DNA of 54,149 nt from Streptomyces sp. DH37 (lineage in GTDB: Bacteria > Actinomycetota > Actinomycetes > Streptomycetales > Streptomycetaceae), in assembly GCF_029813835.1 (NCBI RefSeq), contig NZ_JARVKV010000045.1, forward strand, positions 1 through 54,149, read 5' to 3'. The notes beneath the pieces were generated by a model. It searched no databases and had not been told where the DNA came from. It saw only the letters and a list, made by a program, of their open reading frames with translations. Made by a program: the position numbers and the translations under genes. Numbering within the stretch: position 1 is the first letter of the stretch; each line of letters opens with the position of its first letter. This document shows, piece after piece, positions 7,634 to 16,014 of the stretch.

Positions 7634-9877
7634 TCACTCGGGCCCGGAAGCGGTCCGGAGCAGGAGCAGGGCGATGTCGTCGGTGCGCTGCCGGGCCGGG
7701 CGGGCCTGCTGGAGGAGGGTGTCGACGATGCGCTCCAGATCGCCGCCGGAGGCGTGGGCGAGGTGGCGGGCGAGGTCGGCGGCGCCCTGGTCGGGGTCGG
7801 CGCCGGGGGTCTCGACGAGGCCGTCGGTGTAGAGGGCGAGGATCGCGCCCGGCGGCAGGGCGATGTCGAGGACCTGGTAGGCGGCGTCCGGCTCGACCCC
7901 CAGGAGCAGACCGGGCGGGACGTCGAAGGGGTGGGTACGGCCGCCGGGCCTGCGCAGGAGCGGGGAGGGGTGGCCGGCGCTGGCGATGCTCGCGCGCTTC
8001 CGGGCGAGGTCGAGGTGGACGTACAGGCAGCTCGTGAACAGCCCGGGGTCGAGGTCGGCCAGGAGCCGGTTGGTGCGGGAGAGCACCTGGTCGGGAGGGA
8101 CCCCGGCGGTGGCGTTGGCGTGGATGGCGGTGCGGACCTGGCCCATGAGGGCGGCGGCCGCGACGTTGTGCCCCTGGACGTCGCCGATGACGGCGGCCGC
8201 GGTGCTGCCGCTGAGGCGGATGAGGTCGTAGAAGTCGCCGCCGATCTCCATGCCGCGGGTGGCCGGCAGGTAGCGGGCGGCCACCCGCAGCCCCGGGACG
8301 GCGGGGAGGGTGTGGGGCAGCAGGGCCTGCTGGAGGCCGTGGGCGAGCTGGTGCTTGGTGTCGTACAGGCGCGCCCGGTCCAGCGCCTGGGCGATGAGCC
8401 CGGCCAGGGAGGTCAGCACGGCGCGCTCCTCCGCCGCGAACACGTGGGGCCGGTCGTAGGACAGGACGCAGCAGCCCACGGACCGCCCCGAGATCGTCAG
8501 CGGCAGGAAGGCCCACGCCTGCTTGCCGGTCGTCCGCGGCACGTCCGGGTAGTCGCGCCCCATCTCCTCCGGGGAGGGGAAGAAGGCGGGTACGCCGCTG
8601 GCGAGGGTCTGCGTGGCCGGGGTGAGGGAGGTGCCCAGGGGGGCGCCCTCGAACTGGTCGAGGGCGGCGCGCTCGTAGCCGCGCTGGCCGACGATGCGCA
8701 GCCGGCTGGCGTCCGCGATGAGCAGGACCAGCCCCTTGGCGTCGAAGGCGGGCATGATCTGGTCGGCGACGAGGTCGACCACGTCGCGCACCCCGACGGT
8801 CTCGGTCAGGGCCGCCGCCAGGTGCATCAGCTGGTAGAGCTGCCCGGCGCGGGCCGGCATGACGGCGTCGCGGCGCTCTCTCGCCACCGGTGAGGGCCGG
8901 GGGCCGGCGCCGGCGGGGTTGATGCGCACGCTGATGCCGCTGGCGTCCGGGTAGAGCCGGAAATCCAGCCACCGGTCGGGCGGCCGGCAGGCGGTGAAGG
9001 AGACGGGCTGGCGGCTGACGACCGCGGCCCGGTAGCGGTCCTCGTAGACCGGGTCGTCCAGCCAGGGCAGCGCGTGCCACGGGCGCGTGCCCAGCAACTG
9101 GTCGGCGCTGCGGCCCAGCAGTTCGACGGCGCCCGAGGTGAGGAAGGTGAACCGGCCCTCCAGGTCCAGCGCGCAGCCGCCGCCGGGCAGGCGCTCGGCG
9201 AAGTCGACGGCGGCCAGCGGCGACTGCCGCCTGACGGGCCGGGCGGCGTCGGTGCTCAGCACGCGCGGCTGGTCCGGCGGGGTGACCGGCCGTCCCGCGT
9301 CGGCCGCCTCCTCCAGCAGGCGGGCCAGCTGCCGGCAGCTGGTGACGATGTGGTCGCGCTGCCGCCGGGTGATCCGTGGTGGATGGGTGCCGGGCCACAT
9401 CAGCAGCAGGGCGCCCCAGGGGCGGTCCGTGACGACGGGAGCGGCGGCCAGGGCGAAGCGGTAGGGCAGGGCCACCGCCGCACGCGGGTAGGCCTGGGCC
9501 AGGTCCTCCTGGCCCCCCACCCACACCAGGCGGTCCTCGCGCACCGCGTCGGCCACCGGGATCGGCGCGGCCAGCGCGACCCCCGTCCACGGCGCGATGA
9601 GCTCGACCGGCACCCCGCACAGCATCGACAGGCGCAGCACGTCCCCGTCCGGGGCCAGCAGGTAGAGGCCGCCGGCGGACGCCCCGGTGCCGCGCACCGT
9701 CTCCAGGAACGCCGTCTCCAGCGGGTCGTGTCCGCCCGCCGGGTCACGGACGCCGGCCACCGCGCACCCCCCGCGGAACCGGTCCGGGGCGCCGGCCGCG
9801 GCCGGGCGGGCCTCCGGCGGCGGGCGCCGGAGGGCACCGGAGCGCCGCACCCGTCCGCCCGGGGGGCGGCACTCCAC
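7634..9877 (-). CDS. GAF-PAS-GAF-PP2C (RsbU/SpoIIE-type) serine phosphatase
   Basis: Up to 747 residues with a clear multi-domain order: GAF-like 50-190, PAS 225-325 (LDLEGRFTFLTSGAVELLG), GAF 355-500, and a PPM/SpoIIE phosphatase 515-745. Metal-binding motifs are present (GGDFYD 546-551, GDVQGH 565-570, ALYTDGLVE, RTDDIALLLL). Such proteins sense a signal through GAF/PAS domains and dephosphorylate an anti-sigma antagonist (STAS protein), releasing a sigma factor. Two STAS genes and an RsbW-like gene lie 10-13 kb away and are candidate partners, but this is inference. No membrane segment is seen. The 9877 start is GTG; a GTG at 9760 with a G-rich leader is an alternative, since the first 39 residues are low-complexity. 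Confidence 0.85.
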   Translation of the reverse strand: MECRPPGGRVRRSGALRRPPPEARPAAAGAPDRFRGGCAVAGVRDPAGGHDPLETAFLETVRGTGASAGGLYLLAPDGDVLRLSMLCGVPVELIAPWTGVALAAPIPVADAVREDRLVWVGGQEDLAQAYPRAAVALPYRFALAAAPVVTDRPWGALLLMWPGTHPPRITRRQRDHIVTSCRQLARLLEEAADAGRPVTPPDQPRVLSTDAARPVRRQSPLAAVDFAERLPGGGCALDLEGRFTFLTSGAVELLGRSADQLLGTRPWHALPWLDDPVYEDRYRAAVVSRQPVSFTACRPPDRWLDFRLYPDASGISVRINPAGAGPRPSPVARERRDAVMPARAGQLYQLMHLAAALTETVGVRDVVDLVADQIMPAFDAKGLVLLIADASRLRIVGQRGYERAALDQFEGAPLGTSLTPATQTLASGVPAFFPSPEEMGRDYPDVPRTTGKQAWAFLPLTISGRSVGCCVLSYDRPHVFAAEERAVLTSLAGLIAQALDRARLYDTKHQLAHGLQQALLPHTLPAVPGLRVAARYLPATRGMEIGGDFYDLIRLSGSTAAAVIGDVQGHNVAAAALMGQVRTAIHANATAGVPPDQVLSRTNRLLADLDPGLFTSCLYVHLDLARKRASIASAGHPSPLLRRPGGRTHPFDVPPGLLLGVEPDAAYQVLDIALPPGAILALYTDGLVETPGADPDQGAADLARHLAHASGGDLERIVDTLLQQARPARQRTDDIALLLLRTASGPE

Positions 9878-10012
9878 ACCGGGAACGCCGGATATCAGCC
9901 ATACAGGACCATTATGTCGCTTCGCGTGCGTCGGCGCGCCGCCGGGACGGGCGGCGGCCCCCGCCGCGAGGAGCGCGCCGTGAGGGGCGGCGGGCGGGGG
10001 CCCGGCGGTACG

Positions 10013-11278
10013 TCAGGCGGTCTCGTCGACGGCGCGGGCCAGGGTGCGCAGCCCCTCGTCCAGCTCCTCCGGGGTGGCGGTGAGCGGCGGGAGCAGCTTG
10101 ACGACCTCGTTCTCGGGACCGGAGGTCTCGATCAGCAGGCCGAGCTCGAAGGCCCGCGAGCACACCCGGGCGGCACGTCCCCTGTCGGTGAAGCTCAGCC
10201 CCCGGGCCAGGCCGCGGCCGCGGCACTCGGCTCCGCTGCGGCGGTGCTCGGCGGCGATCTCGCACAGGGCGGACTCCACCTGCTCGCCGCGGGCCAGGGT
10301 CTGCTTCTCCGTCCCGCTGTCCGCCCAGTAGGCGTTCAGGGCCGCGGTGGCGGTGACGAAGGCGGGGTTGTTGCCGCGGAAGGTGCCGTTGTGCTCGCCC
10401 GGCTCCCAGACGTCCAGCTCGGGCCGGAACAGCAGCAGCGACATCGGCAGGCCGTAGCCGCTGATGGACTTGGACAGGGTGACGGCGTCCGGGACGATCC
10501 CCGCCTCCTCGAAGGAGAAGAAGCCGCCGGTGCGGCCGCAGCCCATCTGGATGTCGTCGACGATCAGCAGCATGTCCCAGCGGCGGCACAGGTCGGCCAG
10601 GGCGCGCAGCCACTCGGGCCGGGCCACGTTGACGCCGCCCTCGCCCTGGACCGTCTCGACGATCACGGCGGCGGGCCGGCTGAGTCCGGAGCCGCGGTCC
10701 TCCAGCAGCCGCTCGAACCACGCGAAGCCCTGGTCGTCGTCCAGGTACCGGTCGAACGGCATGGGCATGCCGTGCACCAGGGGTATGCCGGCGCCCGCCC
10801 GTTTGAAGGCGTTGCCGGTCACCGCCAGCGCGCCGAGCGACATCCCGTGGAAGGCGTTGGTGAACGACACCACCGTCTCGCGCCGCTTGACCTTGCGCGC
10901 CAGTTTCAGGGCCGCCTCGACGGCGTTGGCGCCGGTGGGCCCGGGGAACATCACCTTGTGGTCCAGACCGCGCGGCCGGAGGACGAGGTCGCGGAACGTC
11001 TCCAGGAAGTCGCGCTTGGCCGTGGTGTTCATGTCCAGGCCGTGGGTGATGCCGTCGCGCTCCAGGTAGTCCAGCAGGGCGCGCTTGAGGACCGGGGGGT
11101 TGTGGCCGTAATTGAGGGCGCCCGCCCCTGCGAAGAAGTCCAGGTACACATGGCCGTCCTCGTCGTGGAGGCGGCTGCCGTGCGCGGACTCGAAGACCCT
11201 CGGCCAGCTGCGGCAGTAGCTGCGCACCTCCGACTCCAGGGTGTCGAAGACGGACGTCTCGGCTGGGGTGATGGTCAT
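10013..11278 (-). CDS. ectB: Diaminobutyrate-2-oxoglutarate transaminase
   Basis: 421 residues, the standard length of EctB. This class III PLP aminotransferase converts L-aspartate-beta-semialdehyde plus glutamate to L-2,4-diaminobutyrate, the first dedicated step of ectoine synthesis. Seen: MFPGPTGANAVEAALKLARK, the Asp241 pyridine contact in VDDIQMGCGRTG, the PLP lysine Lys270 in TLSKSISGYG, and HNGTFRGNNPAF. ATG at 11278 has GAGGAG 8 nt upstream. It follows ectA after 65 bp on the same strand, so the two are likely co-transcribed. Remarkably, ectC (ectoine synthase) and ectD (hydroxylase), which normally follow, are absent: the next gene is an unrelated phosphatase. Confidence 0.95.
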   Translation of the reverse strand: MTITPAETSVFDTLESEVRSYCRSWPRVFESAHGSRLHDEDGHVYLDFFAGAGALNYGHNPPVLKRALLDYLERDGITHGLDMNTTAKRDFLETFRDLVLRPRGLDHKVMFPGPTGANAVEAALKLARKVKRRETVVSFTNAFHGMSLGALAVTGNAFKRAGAGIPLVHGMPMPFDRYLDDDQGFAWFERLLEDRGSGLSRPAAVIVETVQGEGGVNVARPEWLRALADLCRRWDMLLIVDDIQMGCGRTGGFFSFEEAGIVPDAVTLSKSISGYGLPMSLLLFRPELDVWEPGEHNGTFRGNNPAFVTATAALNAYWADSGTEKQTLARGEQVESALCEIAAEHRRSGAECRGRGLARGLSFTDRGRAARVCSRAFELGLLIETSGPENEVVKLLPPLTATPEELDEGLRTLARAVDETA

Positions 11279-11343
11279 GGCGATGCGCTCCTCGGTGGGT
11301 GGGGGTTCCGGACGGACGGATCGGCGACGGCCGTACGGCCGGG

Positions 11344-11838
11344 TCAGGACAGCGGCCCGACGCGGTACAGCACCTCGGGGTCGTGGCCGTCCGGGAAGAG
11401 TCCCGCGTCGAACAGCACCTGGCGCTCCAGCGCGGCGCCGTGCCGCCGGGCGAAGACGGTGAACAGCCGGTCGGACGCGGTGTTCCCCGGCGTGACGGTG
11501 GTCTCCAGGTACCGCACACCCCGCGCGGCCTGCCGGGCGGCCAGGTGGTCCAGCATGGCGCCGGCCAGGCCGCGCCCCCGGTGGGCCCCGTCCACGGCGA
11601 CCTGCCAGACGACCAGCGTGCCGGGCCGGTCGGGGCGCAGGTAGCCGGTGACGAAGCCGACCGGGGTCCCGCGCTCGCCGCGCGCCACCGCGGAGGTGCG
11701 GGCGAAGTCCCGGAACCACAGCAGGTAGCTGTAGGGGGAGTTGAGGTCGAGCACCCGGGAGTCGCGGGCGATGCGCCACACCGCGGCACCGTCCTGGATT
11801 CCGGGCGTCTCGATCAGGGGTTCCGTCTGCGTCGCCAT
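11344..11838 (-). CDS. ectA: L-2,4-diaminobutyrate gamma-N-acetyltransferase
   Basis: 164-residue GNAT-fold acetyltransferase that acetylates diaminobutyrate to N-gamma-acetyldiaminobutyrate (NADA), the second step of ectoine synthesis. The EctA hallmark LDLNSPYSYLLWFRDFARTS (48-67 or so) is present, as is the acetyl-CoA loop VAVDGAHRGRGLAGAML. The ATG at 11838 follows a perfect GGAGGTGA, so the start is secure. It is the first gene of a two-gene unit with ectB. With no ectC in the window, the local pair would stop at NADA, itself reported as a weaker compatible solute, unless ectC lies elsewhere in the genome. Confidence 0.93.
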   Translation of the reverse strand: MATQTEPLIETPGIQDGAAVWRIARDSRVLDLNSPYSYLLWFRDFARTSAVARGERGTPVGFVTGYLRPDRPGTLVVWQVAVDGAHRGRGLAGAMLDHLAARQAARGVRYLETTVTPGNTASDRLFTVFARRHGAALERQVLFDAGLFPDGHDPEVLYRVGPLS

Positions 11839-12305
11839 GGATTCACCTCCACCGCGATCGGTGTTCGACCTCCCGGCGGCTTTCGCCGGGTGGGATCGAC
11901 CGACAGGAGCCCGAGACTGCCGGGCGCGGGTCTCGCGGAGTGATCGCCCGCGTTGCCGGACGGTCTTTCCGGTGCGCGGGGCAATACCCCGGAGGGTTGC
12001 GCCCGTTGGGCGGTTTTCCCGCGCTTTTCCGCACTCAAGGAAAGGTACTCCGGCCACTTACGGGCGGCCACCGCAGAATTTCCCGCCTTTTCCCGTACGA
12101 GGCCGGACGGGGCGGAAAGCGCCGGAAACGCCTGCCCCTCCGGACCCCGGAACCCGCCGCGAAGGTCACCCGAACGGCCGAACGCCGGACGGTGCGGCGC
12201 CGGACGGTGCGGCGCCGGACGGTGCGGGCCTCCCCGGAGCGGCCGGCGGGGTTCGCGCCGCCGCACGGGGTACCCGGCGGGACCGACGACGGGAGGAGGA
12301 ATCCC
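11839..12305. other. Divergent upstream region of ectA, no gene seen
   Basis: 467 bp between ectA and a small plus-strand gene. It contains two related A/T-tract motifs, TTTCCCGCGCTTTTCCGC (12015-12032) and TTTCCCGCCTTTTCCCG (12079-12095), 64 bp apart, that could be binding sites for a regulator of ectA, plus a triple 15-bp tandem repeat (12184-12228). I could not place confident -35/-10 boxes. The open frames here are antisense low-complexity and lack ribosome binding sites. Confidence 0.5.
12184..12228. repeat. Three tandem copies of a 15-bp unit
   Basis: GCCGGACGGTGCGGC is repeated at 12184-12198 and 12199-12213, with a third copy at 12214-12228 differing at the last base. It lies in the non-coding leader about 80 bp upstream of the small acidic protein gene. 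No function is apparent. Confidence 0.8.
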
Positions 12306-12551
12306 ATGTCCGACCGGCAGGCGAAGCCCTCGGGCGGCTCCGGCCCGGAACCGGAGCGGGTCCCGCTGGAGGAGGATCCGGCGGTGCGGCAGGCGGCCTC
12401 CGACGACGTCACCGCCACGCCCCTCACCACGGAGGACGAGGAGGACCGCGGCCCCCTGGCACCGGAGTTCCGGGAGCCGGACGGGCCCCCGGAGCAGGCC
12501 CCGCCCCCCGGGGGCGGCGAGGGGGCCGGGCGGAACCGGTCCGCGGACTGA
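12306..12551 (+). CDS. Small acidic hydrophilic protein
   Basis: 81 residues beginning MSDRQAKPSGGSGPEPE, rich in Glu, Asp, Pro and Gly, with no hydrophobic segment and no recognisable fold; probably disordered and cytoplasmic. The gene is credible because GGGAGGAGGAA lies just upstream of the ATG at 12306 and a good hairpin follows the stop. Two more Asp/Glu/Pro/Gly-rich proteins of this style are in the window (46271-46681 and 51958-52617), the latter resembling DUF5709. Function unknown. Confidence 0.65.
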   Translation: MSDRQAKPSGGSGPEPERVPLEEDPAVRQAASDDVTATPLTTEDEEDRGPLAPEFREPDGPPEQAPPPGGGEGAGRNRSAD

Positions 12552-12575
12552 CCCCGTACGCCCCGTTCCGTCGGT

Positions 12576-12608
12576 GCGTCCCGGAGCGCCCGAAGCGCTC
12601 CGGGACGC
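12576..12608. terminator. 14-bp hairpin after the small acidic gene
   Basis: GCGTCCCGGAGCGC (12576-12589) pairs perfectly with GCGCTCCGGGACGC (12595-12608) around a CCGAA loop, 25 nt after the stop codon at 12551. A typical Streptomyces intrinsic terminator. Confidence 0.75.
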
Positions 12609-12742
12609 GCCGTCTCCTCTCCGCGTTTTCCGCGCGGTGAAAGTTTCCTCCGGAGCGGGCCCGTAGCGGCAGCTCGCCCACTCCTCCACCGGTCCAGACC
12701 ACAGAGAGTGCAGGGAGCGTCTTTACAGCGCGCCGCCCCCGT

Positions 12743-12758
12743 GCGTCACTAATGACGC
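12743..12758. promoter_or_regulatory. Dyad GCGTCA-CTAA-TGACGC upstream of the GH25 gene
   Basis: A 16-bp element with perfect 6-bp arms (12743-12748 and 12753-12758), 85 bp before the GH25 start codon; TGACG/ACGTCA half-sites continue just downstream (ACGTCA at 12773-12778 region). The position fits an operator of the lysozyme gene. The binding protein is unknown. Confidence 0.4.
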
Positions 12759-12842
12759 GTTCACGTCAATCGCTGAGATCCGCGCGACGGCACCACCCAG
12801 CACCTCCCCCACACTCCACCCATGACGTGCCAGGAGGCAGCC

Positions 12843-13650
12843 ATGCTCTCGCACAGATCCCCCTCCTCCCGACGCCGGCGGAGCGCCGCCCGCCAAGGAG
12901 CGCCTCAAGCCGGGCACCGCGTTCATGGGCGCCGGCTACCGCCTCCACGAGGGCGGCGACGCGCAGGAGGACCCGTCGCCGGGGGCGCTGGCCCACACCA
13001 GCGGCGTCCAGGGGATCGACGTCTCGCACTGGCAGGGGGCCATCAACTGGACCTCGGTGCGGAATGCGGGCATCCAGTTCGCCTGGATCAAGGCGACCGA
13101 GGGCACCTCCTACAAGGACTCGCGGTTCAACACCAACTACACGGCCGCGTACAACGCCGGCGTGATCCGCGGCGCCTACCACTTCGCCCGCCCCGACGTC
13201 TCCGGCGGCTCGACCCAGGCGGCCTACTTCGCCTCCAACGGCGGCGCCTGGTCGAGGGACAACCTGACCCTGCCGGGCGTCCTGGACATCGAGCACAACC
13301 CGTACGGGGCGATGTGCTACGGCCTGTCCACCACCCAGATGCGCGCCTGGATCACCGACTTCTACAACGCCTACAAGGCGCGCACCACCCGTGACGTGGT
13401 GATCTACACGACCGCGGGCTGGTGGAACACCTGCACCGGCAACTGGACCGGCATGTCCGGCAAGAGCCCGCTGTGGGTCGCGCACTGGACGTCCAGCGAG
13501 ACCCCCACCATCCCGAGCGGCTTCCCCACCTGGACGGTGTGGCAGTACACCAGCACCGGCTCGGTCGGCGGCGTCTCCGGGAACGTCGACCGCAACAAGT
13601 TCAACGGCACCAGGGACCGGCTCCTCGCCCTGGCCAACAACACGCCGTAG
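12843..13650 (+). pseudogene. Secreted GH25 lysozyme with a broken signal-peptide region
   Basis: The catalytic part is intact: from 12925 the frame encodes a full GH25 (1,4-beta-N-acetylmuramidase) domain with GIDVSHWQGAINW, KATEGTSYKD, YHFARP and the DIEHNP acid motif, ending WQYTSTGSVGG...VDRNKFNG. The best start, ATG 12843 with AGGAGG 7 nt upstream, opens MLSHRSPSSRRRRSAA, a classic Arg-rich signal-peptide head, but in a different frame. The mature start PAKERLKPGTAFMGAGY lies in the GH25 frame just after. The hydrophobic core that should join them is missing, so a deletion with a frame change has removed it. Either the gene is dead, or it is translated from an internal start such as ATG 12925 and stays in the cytoplasm. 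An assembly error at a GC-rich spot is the alternative. Confidence 0.75.
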
Positions 13651-13759
13651 TCCCGGGGGCGCCGGACGGCGCCGCGCGGTGGGGCGGGCCGCCCGCCGGC
13701 TCCACCGCCTCCCCTCCCCACGACCCGCCCGCCCCGCGCGACTCCTCGAGGAGCTGACC

Positions 13760-14419
13760 GTGAACGGTGAGAAACCGCTGCGCCGCCGCCTCCTGCTCAC
13801 CGGCACCGCCGGGCTCGCCGCCGCTGCCGCCCTGCCGGGCGCCGCCGCGGCGTCGGCGTCGGGCGCCGTCGAGCCCGACGTCGACGGCACCCGGGAGTGG
13901 AACGCGCGGCCGCCCCGGGGGAGCGTCACCGTCCTGGGGTACCGGCCGAGCCGGATCGTCGTCCACCACACGGTGAGCGCGAACACCTCCGACCTCTCCC
14001 GCGCCCGGGCCCACGCCCACGCCCACTGGGTCCAGGACCTCCACATGGACGGCAACGGCTGGATCGACACCGGCTACCACTTCGCCGTCAGCCGGGGAGG
14101 GTGGATCACCGAGGGGCGGCACGGCAGTCTGCGGGCCCTCACCGGCGGCACCTCCTTCGTGCTCGGCGCCCACACCTCCGGGCAGAACGACCAGGCGGTC
14201 GGGATCGCGTGCGAGGGCTCGTACCACGCGGGCGCGGTGCCGCCGCAGGCGCAGTGGGAGGTGCTGGTGGTCCTGTGCGCGTACGTCTGCGAGCGGTACG
14301 GCATCGCGCCCGCGCGGCTCCACGGCCACAAGGACTTCGTCGCCGGCACGCTGTGCCCCGGGGTGCTCCACGACATGCTGCCGCGGCTGCGCGACGAGGT
14401 GGCGGCGCGGCTGGGCTGA
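13760..14419 (+). CDS. PGRP-type N-acetylmuramoyl-L-alanine amidase, Tat-exported
   Basis: 219 residues. The N-terminus LRRRLLLTGTAGLAAAAALP is a likely twin-arginine signal peptide with an AxA site near residue 32. The body is an amidase_2/PGRP domain: SRIVVHHTVS (zinc His70), WIDTGYHFAVSRGGWITEGR, GAHTSGQNDQAVGIACEG and LHGHKDFVAGTLCPG with the second zinc ligands and catalytic Lys. The enzyme cuts the lactyl-peptide bond of peptidoglycan outside the cell. GTG 13760 is chosen for its GAGGAG and the signal-peptide start. It lies 109 bp behind the GH25 gene, so the two wall hydrolases may be co-regulated. A terminator follows. Confidence 0.88.
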   Translation: MNGEKPLRRRLLLTGTAGLAAAAALPGAAAASASGAVEPDVDGTREWNARPPRGSVTVLGYRPSRIVVHHTVSANTSDLSRARAHAHAHWVQDLHMDGNGWIDTGYHFAVSRGGWITEGRHGSLRALTGGTSFVLGAHTSGQNDQAVGIACEGSYHAGAVPPQAQWEVLVVLCAYVCERYGIAPARLHGHKDFVAGTLCPGVLHDMLPRLRDEVAARLG

Positions 14420-14494
14420 CGGCCGGGCCGTCCGACGGCGGCCCGGGCCCGCAGTCCGGTCCCGCAGCCCGGGGTGTACCTCCCGGGCACGGCT

Positions 14495-14529
14495 GGGCCC
14501 GGACCGCGCCCTCTGTGCGGTCCGGGCCC
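14495..14529. terminator. 13-bp bidirectional hairpin between amidase and cellulase genes
   Basis: GGGCCCGGACCGC (14495-14507) and GCGGTCCGGGCCC (14517-14529) pair perfectly around a 9-nt loop. The two flanking genes converge on it (stops at 14419 and 14562), so it can serve both. Confidence 0.75.
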
Positions 14530-14561
14530 CGTGCCGTCGGGCGGCGCCTACCGTGCGCGGA

Positions 14562-15743
14562 TCACCTCACCGTGCAGACGGTGCCGTTGAGGGTGAACCG
14601 GGTCGGCTCGCCGGGCGTGCCTCCCGTGTGGGTGCCCTGGAAGCCGAACGACTGGGTCCCGCCCGGCGCGATGTTCCTGTTGTGGTCGACGGGGCGGGCC
14701 GTCACCGTGCCGCCGCTGGTGGAGACCGTGGCGTTCCAGGCGCTGGTGACCGACTGCCCGCTGGGCAGCGCGAAGTTCATCTCCCAGCCGTTGATCGCGG
14801 TGGAGCCGGTGTTCTTGATGCCGACGTCGGCGGTGAAGCCGTTCGACCAGGAGTTGGTGGTGTACGTGACCTCGCAGCCGCTCGGCGCGGGCTCACCGCC
14901 GCCGCCGGTGCCCCCGCCCGTGCCCCCGCCGTCACCGCTGCCGGTGTTGACGGACGCGGAGAAGGAGTTGACGGCCAGGCCGGCGCCGTTCTGCCAGGGC
15001 TCGAAACCGGCCTGGATGCTCGTCAGGTACCACGAGCGCTGGGCCATGCCGCGGTTGACCGTCTCGTCGACGAAGTCCATGACGTCGAAGCTCATGCTCG
15101 CGATCGCCGAGGGGGCGATGAAGGAGATGACGTCGTTGGAGCCGTTGCTGCCGGTCCACACCTCCCAGCTGCGACCGCCGATGTTCGCCGTGCCGACCCG
15201 CGAGCCGATGGGCTGGATCGGGCCCACCCGGTTCAGCCAGATCATGATCTCGGTCCGGTTGACCCCGTCCTTCTTCGGCGTGGGGTCGAGCCAGATGTCG
15301 TACGAGGCGTTGTAGACCGCGTTGTTGACGTAGGTGTACGAGATGCTGCTGGGCGCGCTGCCGATCGAGCCGACCTGCATCGGCAGGTTGGTGCCCGGGG
15401 AGCAGTTGGTGTAGTGGCAGCCGTAGTAGACCGAGGGGTACGACTTGGGCGCCCCGTTGGTCGGGACGGAGCCGTCGGCCTGGGTGAGCCGGAAGCCGGT
15501 GCTGGTCACGTTGATGCACTGGGTGGCGCTGGTGCCCCAGCGGTTGTTCTGCACCACGTACTTGCCCTGGATGGTGGTGCTCCCGTACTGGGCGCAGATC
15601 TGCTCGTCGGCCCGGGCGGACTGCGCCGTGGTCGCCATGGCCGTCAGTGCGCCCGCGACCAGCAGGAGCGCCAGCAGGGCGACGCGTATCCGCGGCAGGG
15701 GGCGGAAGGGGAGGCGGAGGGGGGTGCGCAGGGGGGATGTCAT
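14562..15743 (-). CDS. celB: Secreted endoglucanase, GH12 with C-terminal CBM2
   Basis: 393 residues. A long positively charged signal peptide (1-45, ending TAQSARA) leads into a GH12 domain: EQICAQYGSTTIQGKYVVQNNRWG, SYPSVYYGCHYTNC, ASYDIWLDP, EIMIWLN (nucleophile Glu) and RSWYLTSIQAGFEPW match the CelB-type cellulases of Streptomyces. A Gly/Thr linker (GGGTGGGTGGGG) joins it to a CBM2 cellulose-binding module (GCEVTYTTNSWSNGFTADV to the C-terminal Cys). It hydrolyses beta-1,4-glucans outside the cell. ATG 15743 has AAAGGA upstream. A perfect CebR box (15779-15792) just upstream predicts cellobiose-induced expression. The symbol follows the S. lividans/S. coelicolor GH12 enzyme. Confidence 0.9.
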   Translation of the reverse strand: MTSPLRTPLRLPFRPLPRIRVALLALLLVAGALTAMATTAQSARADEQICAQYGSTTIQGKYVVQNNRWGTSATQCINVTSTGFRLTQADGSVPTNGAPKSYPSVYYGCHYTNCSPGTNLPMQVGSIGSAPSSISYTYVNNAVYNASYDIWLDPTPKKDGVNRTEIMIWLNRVGPIQPIGSRVGTANIGGRSWEVWTGSNGSNDVISFIAPSAIASMSFDVMDFVDETVNRGMAQRSWYLTSIQAGFEPWQNGAGLAVNSFSASVNTGSGDGGGTGGGTGGGGEPAPSGCEVTYTTNSWSNGFTADVGIKNTGSTAINGWEMNFALPSGQSVTSAWNATVSTSGGTVTARPVDHNRNIAPGGTQSFGFQGTHTGGTPGEPTRFTLNGTVCTVR

Positions 15744-15778
15744 GGTGTCCTTTCGACAGGAGCGGGACAGGGAGCCTC

Positions 15779-15792
15779 TGGGAGCGCTCCCA
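15779..15792. promoter_or_regulatory. CebR box (TGGGAGCGCTCCCA) of the GH12 cellulase
   Basis: A perfect 14-bp palindrome identical to the known Streptomyces CebR operator. It lies 36 bp before the GH12 start codon and just downstream of the predicted transcription start, where bound repressor would block transcription until cello-oligosaccharide is present. Confidence 0.85.
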
Positions 15793-15807
15793 ACCACTGC
15801 GCGGCGG

Positions 15808-15837
15808 ACTCTATGGGCACCCCGGGCGGTGTGACAA
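15808..15837 (-). promoter_or_regulatory. Predicted promoter of the GH12 cellulase
   Basis: On the minus strand TTGTCA (15832-15837) and TAGAGT (15808-15813) are separated by 18 bp, a reasonable vegetative promoter. The CebR box begins about 10 bp after the expected start site. Confidence 0.5.
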
Positions 15838-16014
15838 GACGGGCGGCACCCTCGACTTCCCCCCGCCCTCCCTCCCTCCCCCTCCGGGCCGACCGTGGGC
15901 AACCCGACATTCGTTTCCCTCCGGGCCTCCCGGGCATCCGTCCAGACTGCCAGCAGACTGCCAGGGACCGGCGCCCGCCTCGGGGCACCGGCACGCGCGG
16001 GAGACGGAGACCCC

